DNA of 30,050 bases from Smittium culicis (lineage: Eukaryota > Kickxellomycota > Harpellomycetes > Harpellales > Legeriomycetaceae). Both the position numbers and the translations under genes were made by a program. The stretch spans positions 1 through 30,050 of the forward strand of contig LSSN01002655.1 of assembly GCA_001970855.1 (NCBI GenBank), written 5' to 3'. This document shows positions 13,594-23,755 of this stretch, piece by piece. The notes under the pieces are model-generated. The model saw only the letters and a program-made list of their open reading frames with translations. It had not been told where the DNA came from and did not search any database. How positions within the stretch are numbered: the first letter of the stretch is position 1; every line of letters begins with the position of its first letter.

Positions 13594-14748
13594 ATGAAAA
13601 ACTCAAATTCTACGAAAAAAAAGCAGAATTCTGCAAACGATGCTCGGTTGCTACTACGGCAGGCTAAACAACTACGGAAAAACAAAATTCAGCAAAATGA
13701 AACACAAGATTCTGTGTTCAAGATCCCTGAAAAAAAGAATAGAGCACAACCTACTTCCTCAGCCTACCCAATTTCTAATTCCCCAAAAAATTCTTTCAAC
13801 AATACACGCTCTGGGCTCGAAGGTTTTTTTTTTAAATCATTTATTATAAAGTTTACACATCAATTTAATGATGCTGTTTTATTTTTTTTTTGTTACTTGG
13901 AGTTTAGCTTGCACATATAAATTAATTCATGCTATTGTTTATTTCATCTATTAAAATTTGATATAATTAATCAATTAATAGGCAACGATATCCAAAATTC
14001 TGAGTCCAGCTCTATAAGTAAAAGACAAAAAATTGATACAAGATTTTCTTCCTCAACAGATCCTAAAAGTTTTCATTCAGAAAACTCGTATGATGAGTTG
14101 TCTGATAGTAATTTAAAAGTTTCTCCTATCAGCGCACTATCTTCTTCTATCCCATCAATAAAATCAAATTTGATTCAGGAAGACATACCAATACAAACCT
14201 CCTTTTCTGACCAAGATTTAGATAGTTCAATAACTTCAATAGATCATTCAAGTAACACTAAAAAGAGGCCTCTAAACGCAATAGAAATCGAATCTCAAGT
14301 CACTGAACCTGACGATATAGATAATAAGCTAATGCTGCTAAAGTCTGAAATTTCTGATTTAAGTTCTACGCCTGCTAACTCGGCCAGTAAAAATAAATTA
14401 AAAAGCAAAAAACTCGAGCTAACTACTGAAGAGCGTGAGATGTATGAAAAGGAAAAGAAAAAAGATGCTGATCATGAGTTTTACAACAGCAGACTCCAAA
14501 ATTTAAAACAGATGAAAGCTGCTATCCAAGAATTTTCTTCCCTAAAAAAAAAACAAGATTCTCCTCCAAATAACCATTCAGCTACTGATCCCTCTAAAAC
14601 TCCATCCGACTTCAACAATAGCTCTCAGAACGCTAAGCTGTCTACTATAAACGATAATGTTGCAAATGGCAGTATCCCTGACGATGATATTTCCCTTAGT
14701 AGCTCTGATAGCGATGATATGAACTTTATCATGGATTGGCGATCGTGA
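13594..14748 (+). CDS. Charged coiled-coil protein ending in DWR-S, possibly ZNF830-like; 2 exons
   Basis: Exons 13594-13822 and 13982-14748 join through a split Gly codon to give 331 residues ending at TGA. The N terminus is basic (SANDARLLLRQAKQLRKNK), followed by a Ser/Asn-rich low-complexity stretch. A charged, probably helical section at roughly residues 195-270 carries ELTTEEREMYEKEKKKDAD and FYNSRLQNLKQMKAAIQEF. The C terminus is an acidic-serine tail (SLSSSDSDDMNF) ending MDWRS. As I recall, the ZNF830/CCDC16 family, linked to splicing, has an N-terminal ARxLLR-type segment, a C-terminal coiled coil and a DWR end; the layout matches, but the C2H2 zinc finger expected near the N terminus is absent. 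The function is therefore not assigned with confidence. The first ATG is used. The 3' end faces the GTPase gene. Confidence 0.75.
13823..13981 (+). other. Intron of the DWR-protein gene (159 bp)
   Basis: The donor GTTTTT is atypical; the acceptor is TTAATAG. The splice keeps frame (exon 1 leaves one base, exon 2 supplies two) and replaces a Phe-rich, AT-derived translation with a normal hydrophilic protein. The frame upstream of the first in-frame exon 2 codons has no ATG, so exon 2 needs an upstream exon. The acceptor is more certain than the donor. Confidence 0.65.
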
Positions 14749-15072
14749 AATTTTCCTAAAAATTAAATCAAACCTACAATTTATATCCTTATTCTTTATA
14801 TGCTACCAATATCGCACCTAATGCCAATATGTTAATACTCTACTTCTTTGCCAAAAAAAAAAAAAAAAACTTCGATAAACAGTATTAGTATAAAGTTATA
14901 ATTTATTAATTTTTGTAAGCTTTGGCTCACCATTTCAGTATTATTTAACCAAATATAAATATAAATATAAATATACATCTTTATTATTATAATTTCTATT
15001 TTTATATTAAACTATTGCCTCTTTATTTTACTTATATTTCTTTGAATTGTTTTAAATATTAAAATTAAAAAA
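14749..15072. other. Convergent intergenic region with presumed 3' ends
   Basis: 324 bp lie between the stop codons of two convergent genes. They contain an A17 run near 14853 and four AAATAT units near 14950-14975. Both 3' untranslated regions and poly(A) sites are expected here; I do not assign the exact sites. Confidence 0.5.
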
Positions 15073-16867
15073 TCATTTATCCGATTTGTTTGTTGATTTA
15101 ATAGATGAGTATTTTGTCTTGATGCTTATGATATTATTTTTACCAGGAACAATCACATCGTCTTCTCCGAGCTGCATGTTACCTATTGTCTCTGCCCCAT
15201 TAAAGTTTCTTGCAAAATCATCGCCGAGTATTTCAGCAAATTGGCGAACAGTGGTTCCTGACTTGACTAACATAGCGTCGCGGAAAACATCTTTACCTGT
15301 TATTGTGTTTGAACTATCTCCAGAAGCTGAGTTTGCTGGTAAAATAGTTGGTATTTTCTTGACTGGGTACACAGGAATCATTCCCAAGCTTTCTACCGCT
15401 TTAACGATAGTTTGTTGTGTCCCGGTACTAAAATATCTGTATAAAACTAAATCTCTAATTCTTTCCAGCTCATCTGCGACATTACTATCAAAACTAACTA
15501 ATTTATCTGAAAGCGATGGATCGTCGGCTAAACTTGTAAAATCTTCGTCACCGGTTTTGTAGAGTATATACTTTTGCTTTTCAAGCAGTTTCAAATAGCA
15601 CTCCGATAAAGCGCTAGTTAAAACTATTCTATCAGCATTAACACCATGTACTGATGATTTAACAGACTCTTCGTCACTATTTAATTTCATGCTGTTTTTG
15701 TTTGCTTGTGTATATCTTTTTATTATTCTAGTTATGTTAGTATCCGAGTCAGGATGATCAATTTTATTTAAAGCGATTACAGTTGGGAATCTTACATCAA
15801 TAAACCTGAAAACAAAGTTGTATAAATCCTCATTTTTCCATTCGTTTAAAGGTAACTTGCTATAGTCACTGCCCAAAGAATTCATAACTATGTCTTTGTT
15901 TGCCCCGTAACCACTTAGCTGAGATTGCAAGGTATTAGCTGATGTGGATTCTATTAATTTTATTTAATTATTAATAAATGACTAGATCAGTTTAGTAAGT
16001 ATGAATATATTATCGTAGAAATATTGTAGGATTATACAAGGCTAGCTTTATTTTATTTTATTTTTAGCTAAATTGAAAGTTATTTGAATGTTTTAAATAG
16101 CAATAGCGAGTTTTTAAAAAATAATGTTTAATAATATTTAATTGAAATTTAGACAGTTGAAATAAAATATAACTATAATTAGTTAAGATTTTAAAAAATA
16201 AAATGAGGTGTGAAAGAAAAAAGAGCTTACTAGTAGCGATATGTCTTCTTACTGTCGAATCCCATTTCTTGTTCATGTTGTTAAAAATCCAAGCGTGTAT
16301 TTCAGATCTTAACCATTCTATGTCATTGGTTGGATCATATCCTTTAGTGACTTTGCCGTTTTCATCGGTTGTTCCGCTACTGTCGACTATGTGTATTAAT
16401 ACATCAGCATGTCTTAAATCATCGAGGAATCTATTTCCTAATCCTCGGCCTTCTGAAGCACCAGGAACTAAACCTGCAACATCAATCATTTTAATGGGCA
16501 AAAATCTTTCACCTTTGTCACACCAGCCGTATTTAGGCTTGCAGTATTCAGAAATGTTGTATCTTTTGCAAGGGCATGTTGTGGGGTAATATGCTATTCC
16601 CTGATTAGGTTCGATTGTTGTGAAGGGGTAATTTCCTACTTTTGCTGTCGCATCAGTAACTATTGATTGGCAACATATGAATTTTAATGTTTTATTAAGG
16701 GCAATAAAATAAAATCATTATGATTGATTGAATAAACATGATGGTTACTGTTTAAAGAAAAATCGAAAATAAATAAATATAAATTAAAAATCGATCGAAC
16801 CTGCATTCAGAAACGACGATTTTCCAGCTGAGGGCTTTCCTACACACGCTATTATAAAATCTGACAT
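15073..16867 (-). CDS. OLA1/YchF-family GTPase, Ygr210c type; 3 exons
   Basis: Minus-strand exons 16801-16867, 16231-16659 and 15073-15950 join in phase to a 457-residue protein. Family knowledge: these are Obg-related P-loop NTPases with a C-terminal TGS-like domain, thought to act around ribosomes or translation. The Ygr210c branch is distinct from OLA1 itself, and its exact role is poorly known. Visible signs: the P-loop GKPSAGKSS at 10-18, the switch region FTTIEPNQG at 35-43, [20 protein letters not shown] from 82, [11 protein letters not shown], the base-specificity motif NKID at 227-230, and a C-terminal [14 protein letters not shown] segment typical of the TGS-like fold. Between switch I and the DVAG motif are four cysteines (51, 53, 62, 69) spaced C-x-C-x8-C-x6-C, with [10 protein letters not shown]. 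The ATG at 16865-16867 is the only one giving the full P-loop. Confidence 0.93.
15951..16230 (-). other. GTPase intron 2 (280 bp)
   Basis: The donor GTAAGC is close to the fungal consensus; the acceptor is TTAATAG. The splice joins RRHIAT to a split Lys codon and [15 protein letters not shown], giving an uninterrupted family alignment. It is the longest intron in the window and very AT-rich, with no sign of an RNA gene inside. Confidence 0.88.
16660..16800 (-). other. GTPase intron 1 (141 bp)
   Basis: The donor is GTTCGA and the acceptor CAATAG. It separates the 22-codon P-loop exon from the rest, joining SFLNA to a split Val codon and [17 protein letters not shown]. The GTPase fold requires this join, which outweighs the non-consensus donor. 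Confidence 0.85.
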
Positions 16868-17584
16868 GATTTGTACCAAAAGATGTGTTGGCAGTATATA
16901 AATAAAAAGGTATTAGTCTTGATAAGTAGAAATAAAAGAATTTTCAAATGTGAAGTTTAAGTAAGTTTACTATACTGAGCACTCAATTTTTTGGCTATAC
17001 ATAATCATTTAAATTTCGCAAATCTCGCACTCCCTATTATTTTAAAAAAAACTAAAATCGGTTTTTCGTTTGTGATTTGGTTTGCGTTTATTCGCCGAAT
17101 TCTTCTAATCTCTTTTTGATCGAAAAAGTCCAATGGTTTTTATACAATAAAATTAGCCCTTAATCAATCAATTACTTTAATTCTGTAGTATAAACTAAGT
17201 TGGTAGGAATTTCTTTAGTTTAATTAGAGTTTAGTTTTTCTGTCTAAACTTTTATAAATCTCATTTATCATAAATAATAATATTAAAAAGAAAATATAAA
17301 ACTATGTATAAAATTGTAAGTAAAATCAAAATCAAAAATACATTTAACTCCCAGACCATTTAATGATATAGAATGTATTTATATAGAAAATGTACTCGCA
17401 ATTAAGTAGTTCAAAAATATATTAGAAAAGTATGCTTATGTTTAGCGAAATTAAAATAAAATATTCAAATCGGTAAATATCGTAAAATGAATAAATAAAA
17501 CTATAAACGTGTCGATAAAAATTATATATACAATAGAAAACTACTGTAAAAGTACCAATAACAAAAATAAAAACAAAAATGTAT
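16868..17584. other. Intergenic region between the GTPase and SNF5 genes
   Basis: 717 bp of AT-rich DNA hold the presumed GTPase promoter and the SNF5 3' end, both genes being on the minus strand. No gene-sized frame or defined motif was seen. Confidence 0.5.
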
Positions 17585-20500
17585 TCAAAATTCGGATTGG
17601 TATGCAATACTGCTAACGTCACTATTACTATCTAGCCCTAAATCTGACTTGATATCGTCGTTATCTATATCAAACAAATCCATTTCGCCAGGGAAATTCA
17701 AGTTAAAGCTCTTTTCCGAGTCTGAATGCAATGGTTCAGCTGCCTCCGCAGGTTGAGATTGCGCCTTTGTAATGCTTTCCGCTTCGCATACTTCCTCAAT
17801 ATCCAAATTCTCTGTTGTATCTTCCATCTTTGATTTCTCAAGCTTAATTTCGGGTTTCTTAGAATTCTTTTTAGAGTTAGTCAATAACATATAATACTTG
17901 TGTCCACACCCATCACAGAGACTATGATAGCCATCTGGGCCCATTCGTATCACGTCAGTATCCTTTGGCAATTTACCACATTGAACACACGACCACTTTG
18001 ATGTGAGCTCCTGCAAAAGTTTTTCTGTCAACATTTCAATTGGTGCCCCCGTATCAACTATCTTGAGTTTTTGTCTACTGGTGACAATCAGATGCGCGTC
18101 TTTCATTAGCTCTGGCTTATTCTTGGTAACGTGATCCAACTCCACTTCTCTAAGTGACTTTTCAAGGTTGGATGGTCTACCTCTTGCCCTATATTTCTTT
18201 CTTGAAAACGGGTTTAAAATATCACCCTTATTTTTACCGGATTTTCCTTGGCCCAAGTTTGATAGCCTTCGAGCCCCATCAAATGGTTTCAAATCAGAGC
18301 TAACTTTTAGCAATCCTTTAGACTGAATTCCAAATTCTGACAAGCCTTGTCTCAAATTAATAGATGAGGTTGATTCATCTCCGATCAAATTCATCTGTCT
18401 ACCTGTCAGACTATCAAGACCAATAGGAATTTCCCCTTCATTGACCATTCTAGAACCTGATAAGTTATTTGTGCTGAGTCCTAGCTTCGAATTTGTCAAT
18501 GCAAGGTTTTTAGCAAATTTGTTAAATATGCTAGGAACAAAGTAATTTCTTGATATAGCTGAAAGGGTTTTGGGAGTAGTCAAAAATATGCTGTTTCCAT
18601 AGTAGGAATTTGTTTCTTTGTCTGTATATAAGTTACTTAAGTATGGTAAAACACAAACAGTTCTCTGAGTTCGCATAGGCTCGCAATCAGGTTTACTAAT
18701 AGCCTTTCTTGCTTGAGCTTGCCGCCTCTTTCTTCGTACATCTCTTTCAGACTCCTTTGAAAATTTATCTGCATCAGACTCGCTCAAAAATATTAAGGTT
18801 GGCACAACAATAGTACTAGGACCAACGTAATGGCGAAATAAGTTTTTTTCTGATATTGGATGGAGAAGTGCATTAGATAAATCAGAATCAATAAAGGATA
18901 GTCTTGATGAATATGGCGAGTAACCCGACATTATCAAAGACCTGGTATATGAATACAGCTGTTCGCGAACTGCGTGGGCTACTGCTGTAACAAATTCGCC
19001 GTTCAAGTAATACTCCGAACATAAAGAGCGCGCGAATCTTTCTGGGAAATCTTCCGTAAGCTGGGCAGGATCTATGCAAAACTCAAATTCGTCTTTTAGA
19101 GATAATCCATCAACTAATATATCAATTTGTAAAGCTGCACGAAGATCCCTGTGGTTGCTCAGCATACCATCACATAAACCATCAACTGAAAACTGGTAGT
19201 CATTATACTCATTTAATTGATCCTCTATTGATTTTGAAATTAGTGGAATAAAAACGTCTGAAGGAAGTTGTAAATCTGAACACATTATTTTCGCAAAATC
19301 AGTTGGCGTTATAATTGATTCATTTAAATTCCACGTAAAAGTATCTCTAACCTTAACCCCATTAACTTCTAAATCAATCCTAATAGGAACTAAATTTTCT
19401 TTAGCTGTAGCTTGTTGCTCAATATGTTTTTTTCTAAACCACAAAAAAGGCCTATCTACCCTTTTTCCTTTTTTAACCTTAGAAGGCTCTGAATCAAGCG
19501 GATCATCTTCTAATGCCAAAGCTAACTTTTTGTTAATGTTGCTTGATTTATCTACCCACAGCTGTTTCATTTTTAATACTTCGGCTTTTTGTTTTTCAAG
19601 TTCTAGTTTGTATTTCGCTTCTTTATGTTTGAATAAGGAGACTGTTGATAACCTGTAATTGTTGACTCTTTTAATATATAGTTGGTCTCTATCGCCAGAG
19701 CAGTTAGGTAAAGTTGTATTAAAATTGTTTTCAGGCAGAGTAACAGAGTCGCTGTCGAGTGGATTTTGCTCAATTGGTGGCTCAGGTGAAGATATTCTTT
19801 CTAAGTCTTTGCTGTCATCAAGCGGAGCTATGTCTCGAGCTTGTTGTAAATGTGTTGATTTATTGTCTATGGATTTCGTAAGACCAGAATCTGAAAGTAT
19901 GTCATTATTATTCATTTCTATGTCAGCATTGCTAGTGGTGCTGGGAGCGGCGAGAATGGTTTTGGGATTTTCAACTTGGGGTAAGACGGGTTTCTCAAAG
20001 GAATTTTCACATTCAGTAATTGGGGTTTTGGTTACGGGTGGAACTTGAGTAGGAATCTCATTAACTGTATTGATTACATGATCATTTGTTGATGGTAAAA
20101 AGCTACTCGAGTGTTGATTGGTAGGACCAAAACTAGTGGGTGCCTGTATTGAGCTGGATAAGTTTGAACTACTTGGGTTAAATTCATTCATGTTGCTGAT
20201 ATTATCTTGCAGGTCGGAGAGTGAATTTGAATTAATTGACGAGTTTATTTGTGCATTTAAATTATTTTGATCTTTTTCTGAAGCGATCTGTACGTTAGTA
20301 TTGTTTTCTGCAACTAAGCTATTAAAAAATTCGTTTGTAATGTTAAACAAAGAATTCAGTTTGCCTTTAGAGTCCAAAGATTTTGAGAAAATAATCGAAA
20401 ATGCATATGTACGGCCAGCATTTGTAGAAGTTAGCTTTTTTAGACGGTCTTGAAGGTTAGCGGGCAGACTGTCAAGAATTTTTTTGAAATTACTAATTTC

Positions 20501-21689
20501 ATTATCAAAACCCTCATTGGCTGGAGTTGGTGAAATAGAAGTTGGTAAATTGGTATTTTGCTGAGCATTAGCTAAGTGTGACTTTAGATTATTCGAATCA
20601 AAATTGGTGATAGGAGAAGCCAACTGGTTTGAACTTAAATCTGGATTCTGTAAAGAGGAGCTATTAAAATTATGAGATGCAGGAGAGATAGGATTTTCAT
20701 TTAATGGAGTATTTGAGATCAAGGAATTTGGATGAGTGCTAATAGCTGGTTGTGCATTATTAAAACTCTGAACTCTTGATAAATTGTGTTCAGAAGTATT
20801 CATACTTCCTTTACCTGAAGCATTTAAAACGGTATTGTTGGTAGCATTAATATTAATATTTGATGGGGGCATAGATTTAAATTTATCTTGATCGCTATTT
20901 TGATGGGAGATATGAAAAGATTGCGATAAGTTAATAGGAGAATTAAAAGATCTATCATTATTTGACCCTGAAGTATCAACTAATTGAATTTCAGGTTTTA
21001 TATGTGGCTCACTAGAGTTGTTGGGTAAAATTAAAGATTGAAGGAATTGAGCTGGGCTTAAATTAGAATTTGAGATAAATGACTTTACTAGATTTTGTCT
21101 TTGTAAAAGCTGTTGGAAAATAATTCTTCTTTGATTTTCATCATTAGACTGCGACGATGCTATTTGGAAGAGCTGTTTTGGATCTGATTCTACGAGAGCC
21201 GCGACCATATTAGGTTGTTGTTTAAGCATTTGCATAAACATGGCTTTATGTTGGAGTTGTTTTTGTAAGGGAACTTTCTGCTGGTTTTGTGATGAAAAGA
21301 ATTGCGAATTGTTGTTGATAGCATTAGTTGGTACACTGCCTTGGCTAATATTAATTTCATTTTGTGAAGGTGGGTTGAAATTTTCATCTCTAGAATTAAA
21401 ATTTTGAAAGTTTCCATCTATTGAGCCAGGATTTTCAATGCCAAAGTTGCTTAAGTTTGTGTTTAAAGATGGACTGTTTGAACCGAAATTGGAGCCCTTA
21501 TCTGTAAAATTGCTTAGGTTTTGGTTTAGTATCTGTGGTTGATTGGACTGATACCCCAGCTGATTTAGCATTTGTTGTTGTTGGTTTTGCTGCTGCTGAT
21601 TTTTAATCATATCCTGCTGTTGGCGTTGCAACTGTTGTTGGTGTATTTGCTGAATTTGATGCTGCTGCCGTTGCTGTAGTTGTTGATGC

Positions 21690-21745
<56 letters not shown>

Positions 21746-21752
21746 CTGTTGT

Positions 21753-21784
<32 letters not shown>

Positions 21785-22028
21785 TTGCTGCTGTTGTTGC
21801 TGCTGTTGTTGTTGTTGTTGTTGCTTCTGTTGAATTAACTCTTGTTGTTGTTGCTTTTGTTGAATTAACTCTTGTTGTTGCTTTTGTTGAATTAACTCTT
21901 GTTGTTGTTGCTTCTGTTGAATTAATTCTTGTTGTTGTTGATGCTGATGCATTTGCTGCTGCTGTACCATTCCCTGTTGATTTTGGAGTTGTTGTTGCTT
22001 CTGTTGAATCAACTCTTGCTGTTGATGA

Positions 22029-22096
<68 letters not shown>

Positions 22097-23755
22097 CTGC
22101 TGCTGTTGTTGCTGCTGTTGTTGCTGCTGTTGTTGTTGTTGCTGTTGTTGCTGCTGATGTTGCTGCTGTTGCTGCTGTTGTTGTTGTTGCTGTTGTTGCT
22201 GCTGTTGTTGTTGTTGCTGTTGCTGTTGCTGTTGCTTCAATTGCAGTTGTATAATTTTTTGCTGGGCTAATTGTTGATGAGTTAATTGCAGACCAGGTTG
22301 TTGTTGTGTAAGCCCTTGGTTTGTTAGTTGGATACCAGACGGGTGTTGCAGAGAATGTTGTTGTTGCTGTAAAGGAAGTTGTTGGTTTTGCTTTTGCTGC
22401 AATAGTTGCATTTGAGCAAATTTATGCTGTGCTAGCTGTTGCTGGGACATTTGGTGCTGTGGTAGATGATGTTGAGCTACTTGTTGATGGGATAGGCTTT
22501 GTTGAGATATTTGATTTTGTGGATGTAATTGGGAGTTTTGTAGACCTAGCTGTTGGTTAGCTAGTTGCTGTTGGACAATTTGTTGTTGCATTAACTGTTG
22601 TTTAGCCAACATTTGCTGTTGAGATAATTGCTGGATCTGATTCTGACGTTGTTGCTGATTCTGTTGCTGCAATTGCTGTTGCTGAAGAAGTTGTTGTTGC
22701 TGCTGCTGCTGTAGAAGCTGTAGTTGTTGCAGTTGAAGTTTAACTGGCGTAGGTAAGCTGGCAAAGTATTGAGATAGGTCCTTATTTTGGTCAGAGTTAT
22801 TATCACCGAGGGTGTTTAAAGAATCTAATCCTTGATTCTGAGTGCTAAAAAGTAGGTTTTGATCAGCATTAGAAAGTATGGATTTTGATGACATTTTATT
22901 TTCTTGGAGCAATGAAGAATTTATAGGCGGAAAGTTTTGATTGAGGCCTAATGGAGGGGCGTCGCCTGTAGGATTTTCGGCAGATTTTAGTGGAACAGAT
23001 GATTTCGTAGGAGATTGCTCTTGATCTTTTTTAGATTTTTTTGATTTAGAAGTACTTGGAGCCTTTTTTTTCTTACTTTTTGCTTGAATAGGGTTTTTTG
23101 GATCCACAGTTTCAGTCTTTCTTTTTAAAGCATTATCTTCCGTCTTTGAGACTTGCAATGGAGTCGAGATTCTACTATTGGTAGGATTGGTATTATTTGC
23201 AGTATTAAATGAACTTCGCAAGTTTTTAGATTGTTCAAATTCAATAATATTATTTTCTAGAGAAAAGGATGAGGGTAAATTATTGGTAGGTATAAGTGAA
23301 TTTTGATTAAAATCAGGCCTATTATTCTGTTGAAAGAATTGACCATTGCTCAAAATTGTAGAAACATCTAAGTTTAAGTTTGACGAAGAAATTTGCGCTT
23401 GAGAGGATTGGTTATAGTTGTTAATAGATGAGAGCAGATTTTGATCTAGTATGTTTTTTGATATATTTTGATTTTGGGGAAAATTTTGATTGAAATCATT
23501 GTTTGGATAGTATAGTGTGGAGCCGAGAATTTTTTCGTGAGAGTCTTTAAAATCATTTGTCAAATTACTTCTATTCATGTTTTGATTATCTTCGAGCTGT
23601 GTCAAGAAATTGGCCTGAGATTGAGTAGGGTGACTGAAATTTAAATTGGAATCTAAATTTGGTAAGATGTTATTATTTGAATTAGCATCGAACTTACTTT
23701 CTTCAATGTCCTGCTGCATTAAATCTTTATTGAAATGCAGAGGATTGTAGGACAT
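17585..23755 (-). CDS. SNF5: SWI/SNF chromatin-remodelling subunit Snf5 (SMARCB1 family) with polyQ tracts, AT-hook and GATA-type finger
   Basis: Single uninterrupted frame of 2056 residues on the minus strand, from ATG 23753-23755 to TGA. Family knowledge: Snf5/SMARCB1 is a core subunit of SWI/SNF nucleosome remodellers in the nucleus, and its paired repeats contact other subunits and the nucleosome. Domains in order: an Asn/Ser/Gln-rich N terminus with a Lys-rich, nuclear-signal-like block (KSKKKKAPSTSKSKKSKK, around 220-245); a Gln-rich section of about 340-735 with runs of 25, 42 and 45 Gln; a long low-complexity middle; Snf5 repeat 1 from about 1456 (IRIDLEVNGVKVRDTFTWN); repeat 2 from about 1545 (IDILVDGLSLKDEFEFCIDP); an AT-hook core ARGRPSN near 1856; a GATA-type finger with Cys 1923, 1926, 1947 and 1950; and an acidic tail. 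Yeast Snf5 also has a Gln-rich N terminus. A fungal Snf5 carrying a GATA finger is known in several groups. Confidence 0.95.
21689..21823 (-). repeat. SNF5 polyglutamine tract, 45 residues
   Basis: 135 bases code for residues 645-689, all Gln, using a mixture of CAG and CAA codons. The two codons alternate in short blocks rather than forming a pure CAG repeat. Confidence 0.95.
21824..21937 (-). repeat. ELIQQKQQQ minisatellite inside SNF5
   Basis: A unit of 27-30 bases coding for ELIQQK followed by three or four Gln is repeated four times in tandem just upstream of the third Gln run. A further isolated copy lies at about 22000-22020. Nucleotide identity between units is high, so this is recent unit duplication rather than only protein-level similarity. 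Confidence 0.85.
22025..22234 (-). repeat. SNF5 polyglutamine tract, Q25-H-Q42-HH
   Basis: Residues 508-532 are Gln, 533 is His, 534-575 are Gln and 576-577 are His. CAG and CAA are mixed, and the His codons are CAT. With the tract at 21689-21823 this makes 112 Gln in three runs. The opposite strand gives a long poly-Leu frame that is only a shadow. Confidence 0.95.

Noticed and set aside
17422..17622. Minus-strand frame overlapping the SNF5 3' end
   Set aside because: Phe/Ile/Tyr-rich translation of AT-rich flank overlapping the SNF5 stop in another frame; a shadow.
21929..22270. Long plus-strand poly-Leu open frame
   Set aside because: It is the antisense of the SNF5 polyglutamine codons (CTG/TTG opposite CAG/CAA); the minus frame carries recognisable domains.
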